From the NCBI GenBank assembly GCA_000961635.1, contig LADQ01000020.1, positions 26,561 to 90,560 of the forward strand: a stretch of 64,000 nt of DNA, written 5' to 3'. A model generated the notes under the pieces. It saw only the letters and a program-made list of their open reading frames with translations. It did no database searches and was not told where the DNA came from. This DNA comes from Hoeflea sp. BRH_c9 (lineage in GTDB: Bacteria > Pseudomonadota > Alphaproteobacteria > Rhizobiales > Rhizobiaceae). Of this stretch, positions 27,828-38,000 are shown piece after piece (position 1 is the first letter of the stretch; the number at the start of each line of letters is the position of its first letter). A program made the position numbers and the translations under genes.

Positions 27828-28583
27828 CTAGCTCTCCTCGGTCCCTGTTCCATCGCCATCGATACCAATCAATTGCCGCAGCCCCTCCCCTGACATCACG
27901 CCCGTTTCGTTGAGACAGGTGGCAATCCGCAACAGATTCGCCTCATGCCTTTCCAGCAAATCATGGGCTAAGGTTTCTGCCGCGATCAGTCGGCCATTGA
28001 CCCTTTCCGCGAGATCGCGATCAAGCGTCAGAACGTCGAACCCGCGGAGGCTGGCGCGATAAAGCAGCGGCTGATGTTCTGAGAAACCGAGGCTGGTTTC
28101 AGCGTCCAGGGCAACAAGAGTTGCCTTGGCGAGGTCGCTTTCGTCGCCACCGCCCGACCCCGCCATGACTTCGCCGATGACACGCTGTTCGGCCACCCGT
28201 CCCGCCAGGATGGCAGCCATGATCCTGGTCAGCCAGATCTCTGTTTGCGCGAGATGGCGATATTTTTCGACCGTCACTTGGCCCATCTCCCCTAGACCGA
28301 TCGTTACGGATTCGACCTTGCCAATGCGGAGCAAAGTCCATGCGATTGCGTGGCCTGCTTCATGGACCGCCACACGCCAGCGAAGATCATCCGACATCGT
28401 CATGTGTTGTGCACCAAGCGCCCTTTCGATGTCAGTCCATGTAAGGTCACGCCTGTCCCGGCGGGCCTGTTGCCGGGCTTCTCGGACCAGCCTTTCGATA
28501 TCGGCTCCGGTTCGTCCGATGGCCAGCAATGCGAGGGATTGGAGGGCCGTTGCGGGTGAAGTGGATGGATAAATGTCAGACAT
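27828..28583 (-). CDS. FtsH-like M41 zinc-metalloprotease domain protein with AAA+ lid at its N-terminus
   Basis: HEAGHAIAWTLL zinc motif, DESDLAKATLVALDAETSLGFSE (third ligand region); N-term ALLAIGRTGADIERLVREARQQARRDRRDLTWTDIERAL resembles the FtsH AAA lid. Confidence 0.85.
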   Translation of the reverse strand: MSDIYPSTSPATALQSLALLAIGRTGADIERLVREARQQARRDRRDLTWTDIERALGAQHMTMSDDLRWRVAVHEAGHAIAWTLLRIGKVESVTIGLGEMGQVTVEKYRHLAQTEIWLTRIMAAILAGRVAEQRVIGEVMAGSGGGDESDLAKATLVALDAETSLGFSEHQPLLYRASLRGFDVLTLDRDLAERVNGRLIAAETLAHDLLERHEANLLRIATCLNETGVMSGEGLRQLIGIDGDGTGTEES

Positions 28584-30603
28584 GGGCTTGTCCTTTTTCG
28601 GTGGTGCGAACTGCGGACGATGATCTCGGATGAACGGGGCTGCATGTCGGCGTGTCTACCGTCGCCCCGTTGTCGGAAGGTAGCTCGGTATGCACGGGAG
28701 CTGACGCCAGAACGGCGGCAAGATCGGAACCCAGATGGTGCGCGAGAATGCCCGCCAGCGCTTCGGCATCAGGCGACGGGATGACGACATGTTTTTCCAG
28801 CCTGCCCGAGCGAAGCAGCGCGGGATCGATCCGGTTAGACAAGTTCGTCGCGGCAACAACAATGACGCCTTCAGACTTCAGCGAACCATCCAGAAGCTCC
28901 AGAAGTCTGGTGATCACAGTCGTCCAGTAATGCTCGTGACGGTCATCTACACCTCGCCCACCTCCGCGGCTCCCGATGGCGTCGAGCTCATCGATGAAGA
29001 CAATGCAGGGGGCATTTTCCTTGGCGGTTTCGAAGACGTGAGACATTCGCTGAAGGACATCACCAAGAAATCCGGGCTCGAGCCAGGACGCGACCGAACT
29101 CACAATTAGGGGCACCCGCAATGTGTTGCAGAGCGCTCTAGCGAAGCTGGTCTTACCCGTTCCGGGCGGCCCAGAGAGAAGCAACTTGGAACTCATCTCC
29201 TCCCAGCCGAGGGTGCCTTCACGCCAGAGCGCGAGGTCGTCCTTGAGGTCAAGCGCCCAGGGTCGTGCTTCGCCGTAGCCAGAGAGGTGTTCGACGCGCA
29301 GAGGCCGGACATGATTGGTCGTCGAGGCTGCGGCTTCACCTGCCGTAGCCGCCGGGATCGTGCCCTTGCCTTTGTCGGCGGCAGCATCGGTCGACGGCTC
29401 GACGTCGGGCAGGATCATGTCGATCGGAGTGGGTTTCGGCTTGTCCCGCGGCGCCGAAAGCGGATTTGATGAGCGCGCCTTGCGACCCTTCTTGTCATCA
29501 TCCGCGGTTTCGCCAGCGCCCGCTGGGTCCACGAGGCTTGCAAGCAAGCTCAGCGCCGATCTAGCCGTGCGCCCGGGCCGCACTGCCAGCGCCAGATCAT
29601 CAATAGCGAGGCAGCTGGGATCGAACACTATCCCTTCCATAACCGCGAGGGATTCATTGACGGGAATACCAAGACATACATGGAGCAGCTCCGCGATCAG
29701 CTCTGCGTCGATACAAGCGCCTTGAAGCACGATGTCGGCGGCGGCGATGATTTCAGGCCTGGCAGGCGCTTGGGTCTCATCAGCGATGACAAGCGGCGCA
29801 GGGTCGCCAAGAATTGCCTTGGCCAGTTTTGTTGTCAGTGTCTGTCGGGTCAATTCCACGACATTGCGGCCCGACGCTGTGACAATCTTCCGCTGCCGCA
29901 TCTCAGGTCGAGCTTCGCCAAAACGTTCCGAGAGCGGACGGTCACCCCTGATGTCTGTCAACTCACCATAGAAGGGACATAGCAACGCATCCTCCAGCAT
30001 TAGGCCGCATTGTCTCTCAAAACCTGCGACCGGAATCCTGAGCAGGATCACCGGGTTTCGCCGCATTAGAACATCGCGCAAATGACCGAGGTCCGTGATG
30101 CTCTCGCCAGTAGCACGGGCGATCAGCAAAGTGGCGGCCACCTGCACGGGATTGGGTGACGGCAGAAATTCGCGCAGCAGCGCAAGCATGCTTGGGGCGT
30201 CCAGCTGCCTGGGGCCGTTGGGACAGATGGCAGGAGTTCGCATCGTCTTCGGTGGTGAAGGCTTCACGCCGGGGTCAACGTGTTTCCGTTGAGCCTTGGA
30301 CGCTGACTTACTGCCATGCATTCCAATGGCCATCCGGTTGATGGGTTCGCCGCCGTCATACATCATTGTCGATGCCCCCTTCAGCGCTCGACCCACGAGA
30401 CGGCGGGCACGGTTCGGATCGCCGGCAAGCCCGGATGCCGCAGACCCAGACACTTGCCATGCGATGCCTTGCGCTTTCTCACCGAAGGGAAAGCTGATGT
30501 CGAGCAGTCCGGCGTCCGATGCGCGCTGGTAGAGGTCAAGCACAGCACGTCTGCGGATGCGCTTGAGAACATGGTGAGCGATACGTCTATTGATCGTATT
30601 CAT
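28576..30603 (-). CDS. AAA+ ATPase (FtsH/Cdc48-like core) with unique N-terminal region
   Basis: LLLSGPPGTGKTSFARAL, IVFIDELDAIGSRGGGRG, VVAATNLSNRIDPALLRSGRLEKHV; no evident TM segment; start ATG at 30603. Confidence 0.88.
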   Translation of the reverse strand: MNTINRRIAHHVLKRIRRRAVLDLYQRASDAGLLDISFPFGEKAQGIAWQVSGSAASGLAGDPNRARRLVGRALKGASTMMYDGGEPINRMAIGMHGSKSASKAQRKHVDPGVKPSPPKTMRTPAICPNGPRQLDAPSMLALLREFLPSPNPVQVAATLLIARATGESITDLGHLRDVLMRRNPVILLRIPVAGFERQCGLMLEDALLCPFYGELTDIRGDRPLSERFGEARPEMRQRKIVTASGRNVVELTRQTLTTKLAKAILGDPAPLVIADETQAPARPEIIAAADIVLQGACIDAELIAELLHVCLGIPVNESLAVMEGIVFDPSCLAIDDLALAVRPGRTARSALSLLASLVDPAGAGETADDDKKGRKARSSNPLSAPRDKPKPTPIDMILPDVEPSTDAAADKGKGTIPAATAGEAAASTTNHVRPLRVEHLSGYGEARPWALDLKDDLALWREGTLGWEEMSSKLLLSGPPGTGKTSFARALCNTLRVPLIVSSVASWLEPGFLGDVLQRMSHVFETAKENAPCIVFIDELDAIGSRGGGRGVDDRHEHYWTTVITRLLELLDGSLKSEGVIVVAATNLSNRIDPALLRSGRLEKHVVIPSPDAEALAGILAHHLGSDLAAVLASAPVHTELPSDNGATVDTPTCSPVHPRSSSAVRTTEKGQAHV

Positions 30604-31037
30604 GACGCATCTCCCCATGTGCCGCTTGTCCATCTGGTGGCCGTGTCCTCCAGGTCTTTCGGCAAATGTTTGCGGTTTCCCTGGAGCCAGTCGCGGACAA
30701 CGATGCAGGTCGGGTCGCCCTGGTCGCAGAGATCGAGAAGCCACCCGCGCGGAATGGAAAGCACGCTTTCAAGCCTGACGCCGCGGCGTTTGGCTGAACG
30801 GATCGCAATGCGCACCACCTTGGCAACGTGATCGGCATGTTCCTCGTCGGTCAGCGGCTGCGGGTCCGGCCTTGCAGCAAGCCGTTTGGGCAAGCCTTGC
30901 GTCGACGCTCCATTCTTGAGTGCAGGCGACTGCGGGGATTGCGCCGCACAGTGATGGAGAGACTGACGTTGTGGATTTGCGTCAGTCGATCGGTGGACTT
31001 CGGGGAAGGCAATGATTTCAGCGGTCTCGGTGTTCAT
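30600..31037 (-). CDS. Hypothetical protein, translationally coupled to the AAA ATPase
   Basis: 145-aa ORF with 4-nt overlap with the AAA gene. Confidence 0.7.
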   Translation of the reverse strand: MNTETAEIIAFPEVHRSTDANPQRQSLHHCAAQSPQSPALKNGASTQGLPKRLAARPDPQPLTDEEHADHVAKVVRIAIRSAKRRGVRLESVLSIPRGWLLDLCDQGDPTCIVVRDWLQGNRKHLPKDLEDTATRWTSGTWGDAS

Positions 31038-31124
31038 GGCATGGGTCTCCGTTCACCGAACCTGAGGCTCGGCGCACTTGGATTTCAATGAAGGTAGATT
31101 GGTGCAGTGGCCGGCTGAGTGCCG

Positions 31125-32048
31125 CTAGTGCGAGCCGGCAGCCGGGACCTGGGCAAAGCCAACGATGACAGGAGGTCGCCCGTTGTCCAGAATTGCATCG
31201 CCCTCCCCGGCATCGGTCAGATGTTCGGCCGGATCATCTGCATCGGTCCCTTCTCCAGCTTGTTCCTGAAGAACGATCCCCGATGACGAACCTCTGGTGA
31301 CCTTTTCGGCAACCGGACCCCGGGCGGCCCGCCAGTTTGCATCCACCCTTTCCCGGAACATCTTGCGCAGCGCTAGCAAGGCTTCGCCGGCGCCGGTCAC
31401 CTCGAGCAGATGGTCGAGGTGCGACAGGGGCCAGATGCCACCCTTGATATCGGTACGTCCCCCATGAGCGTTGAGGATGACGACGCGGACTTCCTTCACC
31501 GAGAGCCGGTGGTGCCCCTTGTAGACATGGTCGGGTACGACGAGGGCCGACGCCAGCATGCGGTTCTTGAGCTCAGTGATGCGGGAAGCTTCGTAAGATG
31601 TCAGGCTGCGCTTAACGTCGACCATGTGCGCAATTCCAGTCTGACGATTGATGATAACATGGTCCGGCGTGTAGGATTTGCGGCCACCGGTATCAGCATC
31701 CAGGGTGAGACCGCGATACAGATGCGCTTCATTGTGCTCGACCAGTTGCATCGCCGTCGGCGTCAGCGGCAGCCTGATATTTTCTGACAAGACCACGAGG
31801 TCTGGATTGCAGGCGGCTAACAGGTCAATGCCGCGCTCAAGCAGACGGCCCTCGTGAACTGGAACGGAGCGCAGGACCGAGGCAGCCTCCTCCAGACTGC
31901 CTTCGAAGGCATTCCGCATTGCCTCGACGCACAAGGCGGAGTCGGCGATCTCGGTGACGAGGGCCTCAAGCTGCGGCTCAAGCAGCTTGAAATCGGCGGA
32001 ATGCTGGTAAGGTGTGGCCCGAGCAGATGTGGCGAGAAGAGTGGTCAT
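31125..32048 (-). CDS. Hypothetical protein with possible PD-(D/E)xK-like nuclease motif
   Basis: YTPDHVIINRQTGIAHMVDVKRSLTSYE: PD...DVK arrangement; 307 aa. Confidence 0.65.
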   Translation of the reverse strand: MTTLLATSARATPYQHSADFKLLEPQLEALVTEIADSALCVEAMRNAFEGSLEEAASVLRSVPVHEGRLLERGIDLLAACNPDLVVLSENIRLPLTPTAMQLVEHNEAHLYRGLTLDADTGGRKSYTPDHVIINRQTGIAHMVDVKRSLTSYEASRITELKNRMLASALVVPDHVYKGHHRLSVKEVRVVILNAHGGRTDIKGGIWPLSHLDHLLEVTGAGEALLALRKMFRERVDANWRAARGPVAEKVTRGSSSGIVLQEQAGEGTDADDPAEHLTDAGEGDAILDNGRPPVIVGFAQVPAAGSH

Positions 32049-32116
32049 GGGGAAGTCTCCTGGAAAATCGAAAAGGATGCGGGGCAGCGCACCGGCGAGG
32101 ACGCGGATGCGCTCAC

Positions 32117-32133
32117 GCGGAAATTATTTCCGC
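32117..32133. repeat. Palindrome copy 2 (GCGGAAATTATTTCCGC; extends to ACGCGGAAATTATTTCCGCGT 32115-32135)
   Basis: Exact sequence read. Confidence 0.95.
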
Positions 32134-32618
32134 GTCGGACGGATCGGCGAGATCAATCAGAATGCCTATGGCCTGGGTGGCCGACGGGCTCGGTCAGTCA
32201 GCGCGAGGCCGACACGAAACCAGTCGGTCGCGGTGTCCCGCATGGGTCACCGATGGCGATCCAGGGACATTGAGCCGCGCATGCCGCTGCATTTTCAACA
32301 GGAGAACGGAGAAAGAGTGCTTCCACCAAGCGGTGGATATCGTTAAGGATCAACATAGCCTTAGGCCTTTCACGAGAAGGTTGTGGGTCAGGCCCTCGTT
32401 TGGTGTTGTCGCACCGGCGGGGGCCGTTAAGTGTCTGCAGATATTGAATTTCTGCGGACGACCCAGACTTAGTCCGGAGTTTCACGTCCGGCAAGATAAA
32501 AAGAACCAACCCGGAACAAGAGCCCAGGCATGGTTAACGGGTGACGCGGGCCATTGAAGCATCCGGGCAAAGCAAAGCCCGCCGAAGCGGCCATGATGGC
32601 GAATAGCAGAGCAATTCT

Positions 32619-33344
32619 TCAGGTGACCGCCGCGAGCACCCACTCATCGGGAATGGTGATCGTGATGCTATATTTGTCTTCGCCGCTTAGGTCTTCCGAC
32701 CACCAAAGTATGCCTTGCACCACCGGTTCTTCGGCATACCCCAATCGTCTGTTCTCCGCCAAGACAAGTCGTCTGGTCTCGCGCACTAGCGTGGCCTTGT
32801 CCTTTGCTACATCGTGACCGTCGAGCATCAGGGGATACCTGGGGCCGCCCAAAGTCGGGTCCCAGGCATCCATCTCGCCAGTGTACAACGCTGAGCCGAC
32901 CCAGTCCGGGTTGACCATGCGGCGGAGGTAGATGACGAGAGTGCCCGGCGCGTCACCGAAGAAGTCGACCCAACGTCCCACCAGCGCAAGCGTGTCTTCT
33001 GCGTCCGTCGCGAGCGATTCATAAAGACTATGAAGCACCTCGCGATGCTGATCGACAAAGTGGCAAAGTGGGTGATCGTCAGGCGCAATCTCGCAATCGA
33101 TCCAGCATTGGATGCCTGTGCCCCAAATCGATAGCGATACATCCTCACCCGACAGAATAAAGCGACCGTAAAGGGAAAGTCGGCCATTGCTGAGCTGACG
33201 CACCAGATCGGCTTCGCTCGTCCGACCCGGCATGCGATGGACGGCCTCGAAAATCTTAGCGCACACCGCATCCACTTCCTCCTCTGTCTTGACAGACGCT
33301 GATGTCGCCATTTCTTCGTCTGACGCAGAGATTACCTCAAGCAT
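32619..33344 (-). CDS. Hypothetical protein
   Basis: ~241-aa ORF starting MLEVISASDEEM, 8-nt ATGCTTGA overlap with upstream gene. Confidence 0.65.
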   Translation of the reverse strand: MLEVISASDEEMATSASVKTEEEVDAVCAKIFEAVHRMPGRTSEADLVRQLSNGRLSLYGRFILSGEDVSLSIWGTGIQCWIDCEIAPDDHPLCHFVDQHREVLHSLYESLATDAEDTLALVGRWVDFFGDAPGTLVIYLRRMVNPDWVGSALYTGEMDAWDPTLGGPRYPLMLDGHDVAKDKATLVRETRRLVLAENRRLGYAEEPVVQGILWWSEDLSGEDKYSITITIPDEWVLAAVT

Positions 33345-34398
33345 GGAGATGTCCTCCGATGTCAGCGACAGGCCCAAGACCGATGGACAGCGGGATGACA
33401 TTCTGCTCGGCGATGTCCACGTCTTCAGCGCTATCCAAAAGCGGCCGCACTTCTTCTCTGGAGGCCCCGGGAGAGGTCAGTGGCACGCCATGCACAACGA
33501 AGCGAAGCATCGGCAGAACCTCGTCCCTGACCCATGGACCAAATTCCGTGGAACCGGGCCAATCCGGTTCCATGCCGAGCCGGTGCAGCAGTTTTTGCGC
33601 CTGCCCCCAACCAGTTGACTTTTCGAGTTCAACCGGCCGCCACGTCCTGCGCTCATCAAAAGCATACGGCGTGAGCGGGGCGATGATGGCGTTGAGAAGC
33701 TCGCAGGCATGCCGACAATCAAGCTCGATCATCGCCGCCAGGCTATTCTTGACAACGCGTTTGCCTTCGGCCAGCGGCTTCACCGCATCCTCGACTTCGG
33801 CGAGCACCGATTTTGTGAGACGCTGGAATTCGGCCGTGTCTGTCGCCATTTTCACGTCGGATGCTTTGCGCAAGCCTGCAAGGCCGCCAAGGTCCAGGAA
33901 CTCGACGGACTTGGCCTTCGGCTTCGGAGCAATGCCGAGAGCAACCTTGACCGCCTTGGCAGTCAGGCGCTCGCCGGCCTCGATCCTGTCAATCACTGCG
34001 GCGACCATTTGGGGCTCGCCTTTGGCGAGTTCAAACATAACGGTCGGCGAGACAGCAGCAGCTTCCAGACGTTCGCGCTCGTCCTGCAACCGTTCATAAA
34101 TGGAAGCATAGTTCCAGGCGGACCGAACCGTATAATCCGAAAACCCCTTCAGCCATTTGCCGAAGCGTTTCTCGGGGACGATAGCCTTGGCTTCAAAGAA
34201 GCAACGGCCCAGTTCGTGAGCCTGTGCCGTTGAACGGCGATTGAGTGCAACGATTGTGGATTTCGTCGCTTCAAGCACCTTTGCCATTTCTGGCGTCAGC
34301 GCTGGCTCAGGCGTCGCCACCGTTTTGATGGACGCCGAGGCGGCCAGCCTGGATACGGTTTTCTTGATGCCCGATGGTCTGTCTGATTTCTTGTACAT
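33337..34398 (-). CDS. DUF3102-like protein (ParB/phage-associated type)
   Basis: ALNRRSTAQAHELGRCFFEAKAIVPEKRFGKWLKGFSDYTVRSAWNYASIYERL; start MYKKSDRPSGIKK. Confidence 0.65.
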   Translation of the reverse strand: MYKKSDRPSGIKKTVSRLAASASIKTVATPEPALTPEMAKVLEATKSTIVALNRRSTAQAHELGRCFFEAKAIVPEKRFGKWLKGFSDYTVRSAWNYASIYERLQDERERLEAAAVSPTVMFELAKGEPQMVAAVIDRIEAGERLTAKAVKVALGIAPKPKAKSVEFLDLGGLAGLRKASDVKMATDTAEFQRLTKSVLAEVEDAVKPLAEGKRVVKNSLAAMIELDCRHACELLNAIIAPLTPYAFDERRTWRPVELEKSTGWGQAQKLLHRLGMEPDWPGSTEFGPWVRDEVLPMLRFVVHGVPLTSPGASREEVRPLLDSAEDVDIAEQNVIPLSIGLGPVADIGGHLHA

Positions 34399-34560
34399 GT
34401 AACCTCCTGTTGTATCATCGACGAAATGTCGATCCATCAATGATCCGCCAAAAACCTCTCCGAGTCAAATCCGTGTAATTATTAACACATTGATTTAATG
34501 CCTTTTTTCGAGAATTTTACCGCTGTATATCTGTCAAAATGACTTCTGCATGCGGGTGCC

Positions 34561-34577
34561 TGCGACATAAAGTCGCA
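34561..34577. promoter_or_regulatory. Inverted repeat in AT-richer intergenic region
   Basis: TGCGAC-ataaa-GTCGCA. Confidence 0.35.
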
Positions 34578-34913
34578 TATATACCAACAGGCACATATAC
34601 ACTCTTAAGTTGCGTTCAATATGGGTGTCACTGCCTTTCAGAAGGCGATGTATCTTTGTCGACAGCGCCTCCCCACATGGATCTGTTGGCCGCCGCACTG
34701 AAGGCGAGGATCGCTAGATGCTCCGTCGATCGCAGCCTCCAATAGTGAACAAATGCCATTGGACATGAATTTGTCTCGTGCCACCAATTGGGGTGATGCC
34801 GGCATTCCGGACAACTCACCGCGTCGCACTGCCCGCTGCCGGTACCGTCGGCCTATCGGCAGTGCCTGCCCTGCCCCGGTCACAACAGCACCCCGGTAGG
34901 CTGCGAGCGAAAC

Positions 34914-34930
34914 GCGGAAATAATTGCCGC
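34914..34930. repeat. Palindrome copy 3 (GCGGAAATAATTGCCGC, one mismatch)
   Basis: Exact sequence read. Confidence 0.9.
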
Positions 34931-35083
34931 ATCGGCTGTTCGGCCGGCAGTCGGAAGACTTCCGCGTTTATTTGCCGTCCTTTCCCAATCATGTGCGCCG
35001 CAAGGCAGCAACACATGACGACAAGCTCCACTCATTGACCGGAGGTTTCGCTTGGCTGGACGTATGGTCCAAATTGTTATTTG

Positions 35084-38000
35084 ATGAAAACTTCAAGTTG
35101 GCAGAATTGGATAGTGCAATCTATGGATATCGGAGCTCATGAAGACCCACCCATGGATGACCTCGAAGCCGCTACATCTGTTGCGATCATTCCCGATATT
35201 GTCAGCGCCATCAATTATGCCTCTTGGCAGAATGCTGTCCCAATTCTGAGGTCAGTTGAAATCAACAACGGCACGGCGACGACGCTCAGCAATCTTCGGC
35301 TCGAGCTCAGCGTCACGCCTGCGTTCTGCCGGTCGAAACACTGGACCATCGACCGCATGGCGCCCGGCGACAGTTTGAGGATTTCGGACCGGGCGATAGA
35401 ACTCGATCCGGAGTTCCTTGCCGGCCTGAATGAAGCGGAACGGGGACAGCTCCGGTTCATACTGTTTTCGGAAGATCAACCGATCTCCGAGCATGTAGAG
35501 GACATCCGTCTGCTGGCAAGGGACGAATGGGGCGGGTTCGGCGCCATGGCGCCACTGCTTGCCGCTTTTGTCATGCCCAATGATCCCGGCGTTGCCAGGG
35601 TCATCAAGGATGCCGGAAACGTTCTTGCCGCCCACGGGCATTCCTCGGCGCTCGATGGCTACCAGTCGCAGGATCCGCGGCGAGCCTACATGCTGGGCGC
35701 AGCCATCTGGTCGGCAGTTGCGGCGCGCAGGCTGACCTATGCCGAGCCGCCGCGTAGTTTCGAGAAGTACGGGCAGAAGGTCAGACGGCCGACGACCATT
35801 ATCGATGACGGCTTGGCGACCTGCCTCGACACAAGCCTGTTGTTCGCCGCAGCGCTGGAGGCCGTGGGGCTCAATCCAATGGTCCTGCTCCTCGACGATC
35901 ATGCGTTTACCGGTTTCTGGCTGACGCGAAAGACCTTTCCCAACCTGATCGAGACCGATCCGGGCGAAGTGCGCAAGGCCTTGGCCGGCCGCGAAATCGT
36001 CATCTTCGAAACGACGGCCATCACTCATGCGCCTGCATCCACATTCGAGGATGCGATCCGCATCGCCCGCGGCCGGATGTCGGAGCAGGAGGAGGATCGT
36101 TTCGTCGCCATGATCGACATCGCGCGGGCGCGCCAGGCGCAGATCAGACCGATGGCGTCGCATCAACGCGCAGTTGCCCTCAAGGCCGATGGCGGAGCAG
36201 AAGCAGCACCCTTGCCGCTGCCATCATTGCCAGACTTTGCTGCGATGCCGACCGACAGCGCCGTGGAGAAGCCGACGACGGCATCTGGTCGAATCGATCG
36301 CTGGCAGCGCAAGCTTCTCGATCTTTCTCTTCGGAATCGGCTGCTGAACTTCAGGGACAGCAAACAGGTGATCCCATTTGTCTGCCCCGACATTTCCTTC
36401 CTGGAAGACCGGCTGGCCGAACAGGCTCGCATTCGCATCATATCGTTGCCGGAGCAGAACCCGATCGGCGGTCGCGATGAAAAGTTTTACTTCCAGGCAA
36501 CAGGAAAGGATTTGAATACCGAATTCGCCTTGGCGGCGCTACAGCGCGACGAGCTGTCGTCGCCGCTCGCCGTCAAGGATCTGGATTCCCGACTGATCGA
36601 GCTCTACCGGCGGGCGCAGAACGATCTGGCCGAAGGCGGTTCCAACACGCTCTTTCTCGCGGTGGGTTTTCTGCGCTGGAAGCGATCGGCCGATGACGCT
36701 AAATCCTATCGAGCGCCGTTGTTGCTTGTGCCGGTGAAGCTCGAGCGCAAGAGCGCGTCATCTCGGTTTTACATTCTTCACCACGAGGATGAGGTCCGCT
36801 TCAACTCCACACTGCTGGAGTTGCTCAAGAAGGATTTCGACCTGTCGCTGCCGCAGTTTGAAGGGCCGCTGCCCACCGATGACAGCGGCACAGATGTTCC
36901 GTTGGTTCTCGAAATGGTACGCCGCGCGGTGCGCGAGGTTCCAGGATTCGAAGTGGTCAATGAATCGGCATTGTCGACCTTCTCCTTCGCAAAATACCTG
37001 ATGTGGAAAGATCTGGTCGACAGGACGGACCAGCTTCGCCAGAGCAGGGTTGTGCGCCACCTGATCGATAACCCCGAGACCGCCTTCGAGGCTGGCGTGG
37101 CCACGGCCTTCCCGGGTGAGCGCGACATCGATGTCAGATATGAACCGAAACATCTGGTCATGCCGCTCGCAGCCGACTCGTCGCAACTCGCCGCGACCAT
37201 GGCGGCCGCGGAAGGACATGATTTTGTCCTGATAGGACCGCCCGGCACCGGCAAGAGCCAGACCATCGCCAACATGATCGCCCAGTGCCTGTCGGAGAAG
37301 AAGAGCGTCTTGTTCGTTGCCGAGAAAACCGCTGCTCTTGGCGTGGTGCATCGGCGGCTGCAACAGCACGGACTGGGCGCCTTTTGCCTGGAGATCCACT
37401 CCAACAAGGCCGAGCGGAAGAAGTTCGTCGCGCAATTGAAGGAGTCCTGGGAGGCGAGCACATCCGGCTCCGGCGAACAGTGGATCAGGATCAACGATCG
37501 TCTGCGGGTGCGCCGGGATGAGCTGAACGGCTACGTCCAATCCCTGCACAGACAGGCGCCGAACGGCTGGTCCATCTTCAGGGCCATGGGGGTCTTCGTC
37601 CGGGGCATGGATGCCTATGCACCCGATCTGGAATGGCCTGCACCCAGCCAGCACGATGAACGCAGTTACAAGAGGCTGGTCGAGCTCGTGGCCGAACTGG
37701 CGTTGGTCTTCCGCTCAGTCACCCCGGTCAAATCGTTGCGCTTTGTTGACGTGACAGAGTGGTCAGCGAGCTGGGAGAAGAGCTTCCTGGCCCAATCCGA
37801 ACGTCTGTCCGGCTCGGTTGCCAACTTGCAGAGGACACTCCAAACCTTCACGAATGCGCTCGGAATGGATGGGAGATCGGATTGCTCAGTGGGCGAACTG
37901 AATGAACTGGCCGTGATGGCAACGTCACTGCAAGCAGCCGCCGGGAAGAATTTCAGGGTCATCTTCGATCGCAATTTCGCCGAACTCAGAAACTCCATCG

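Noticed and set aside
28576-28583. Frameshifted single ftsH gene
   Set aside because: The second gene starts cleanly at the lid with an ATG in an 8-nt coupled overlap, both halves have intact motifs and a similar overlap occurs in the neighbouring block; still worth a sequence check
32198-32509. 103-aa minus-strand ORF between palindrome copy 2 and the 32619 gene
   Set aside because: Composition looks non-coding and no motif seen
25739-33344. Possible homology between the 25739-26356 and 32619-33344 hypothetical proteins
   Set aside because: Only loose resemblance (both have a ...DHP...VGRW... pattern); not enough to claim without alignment
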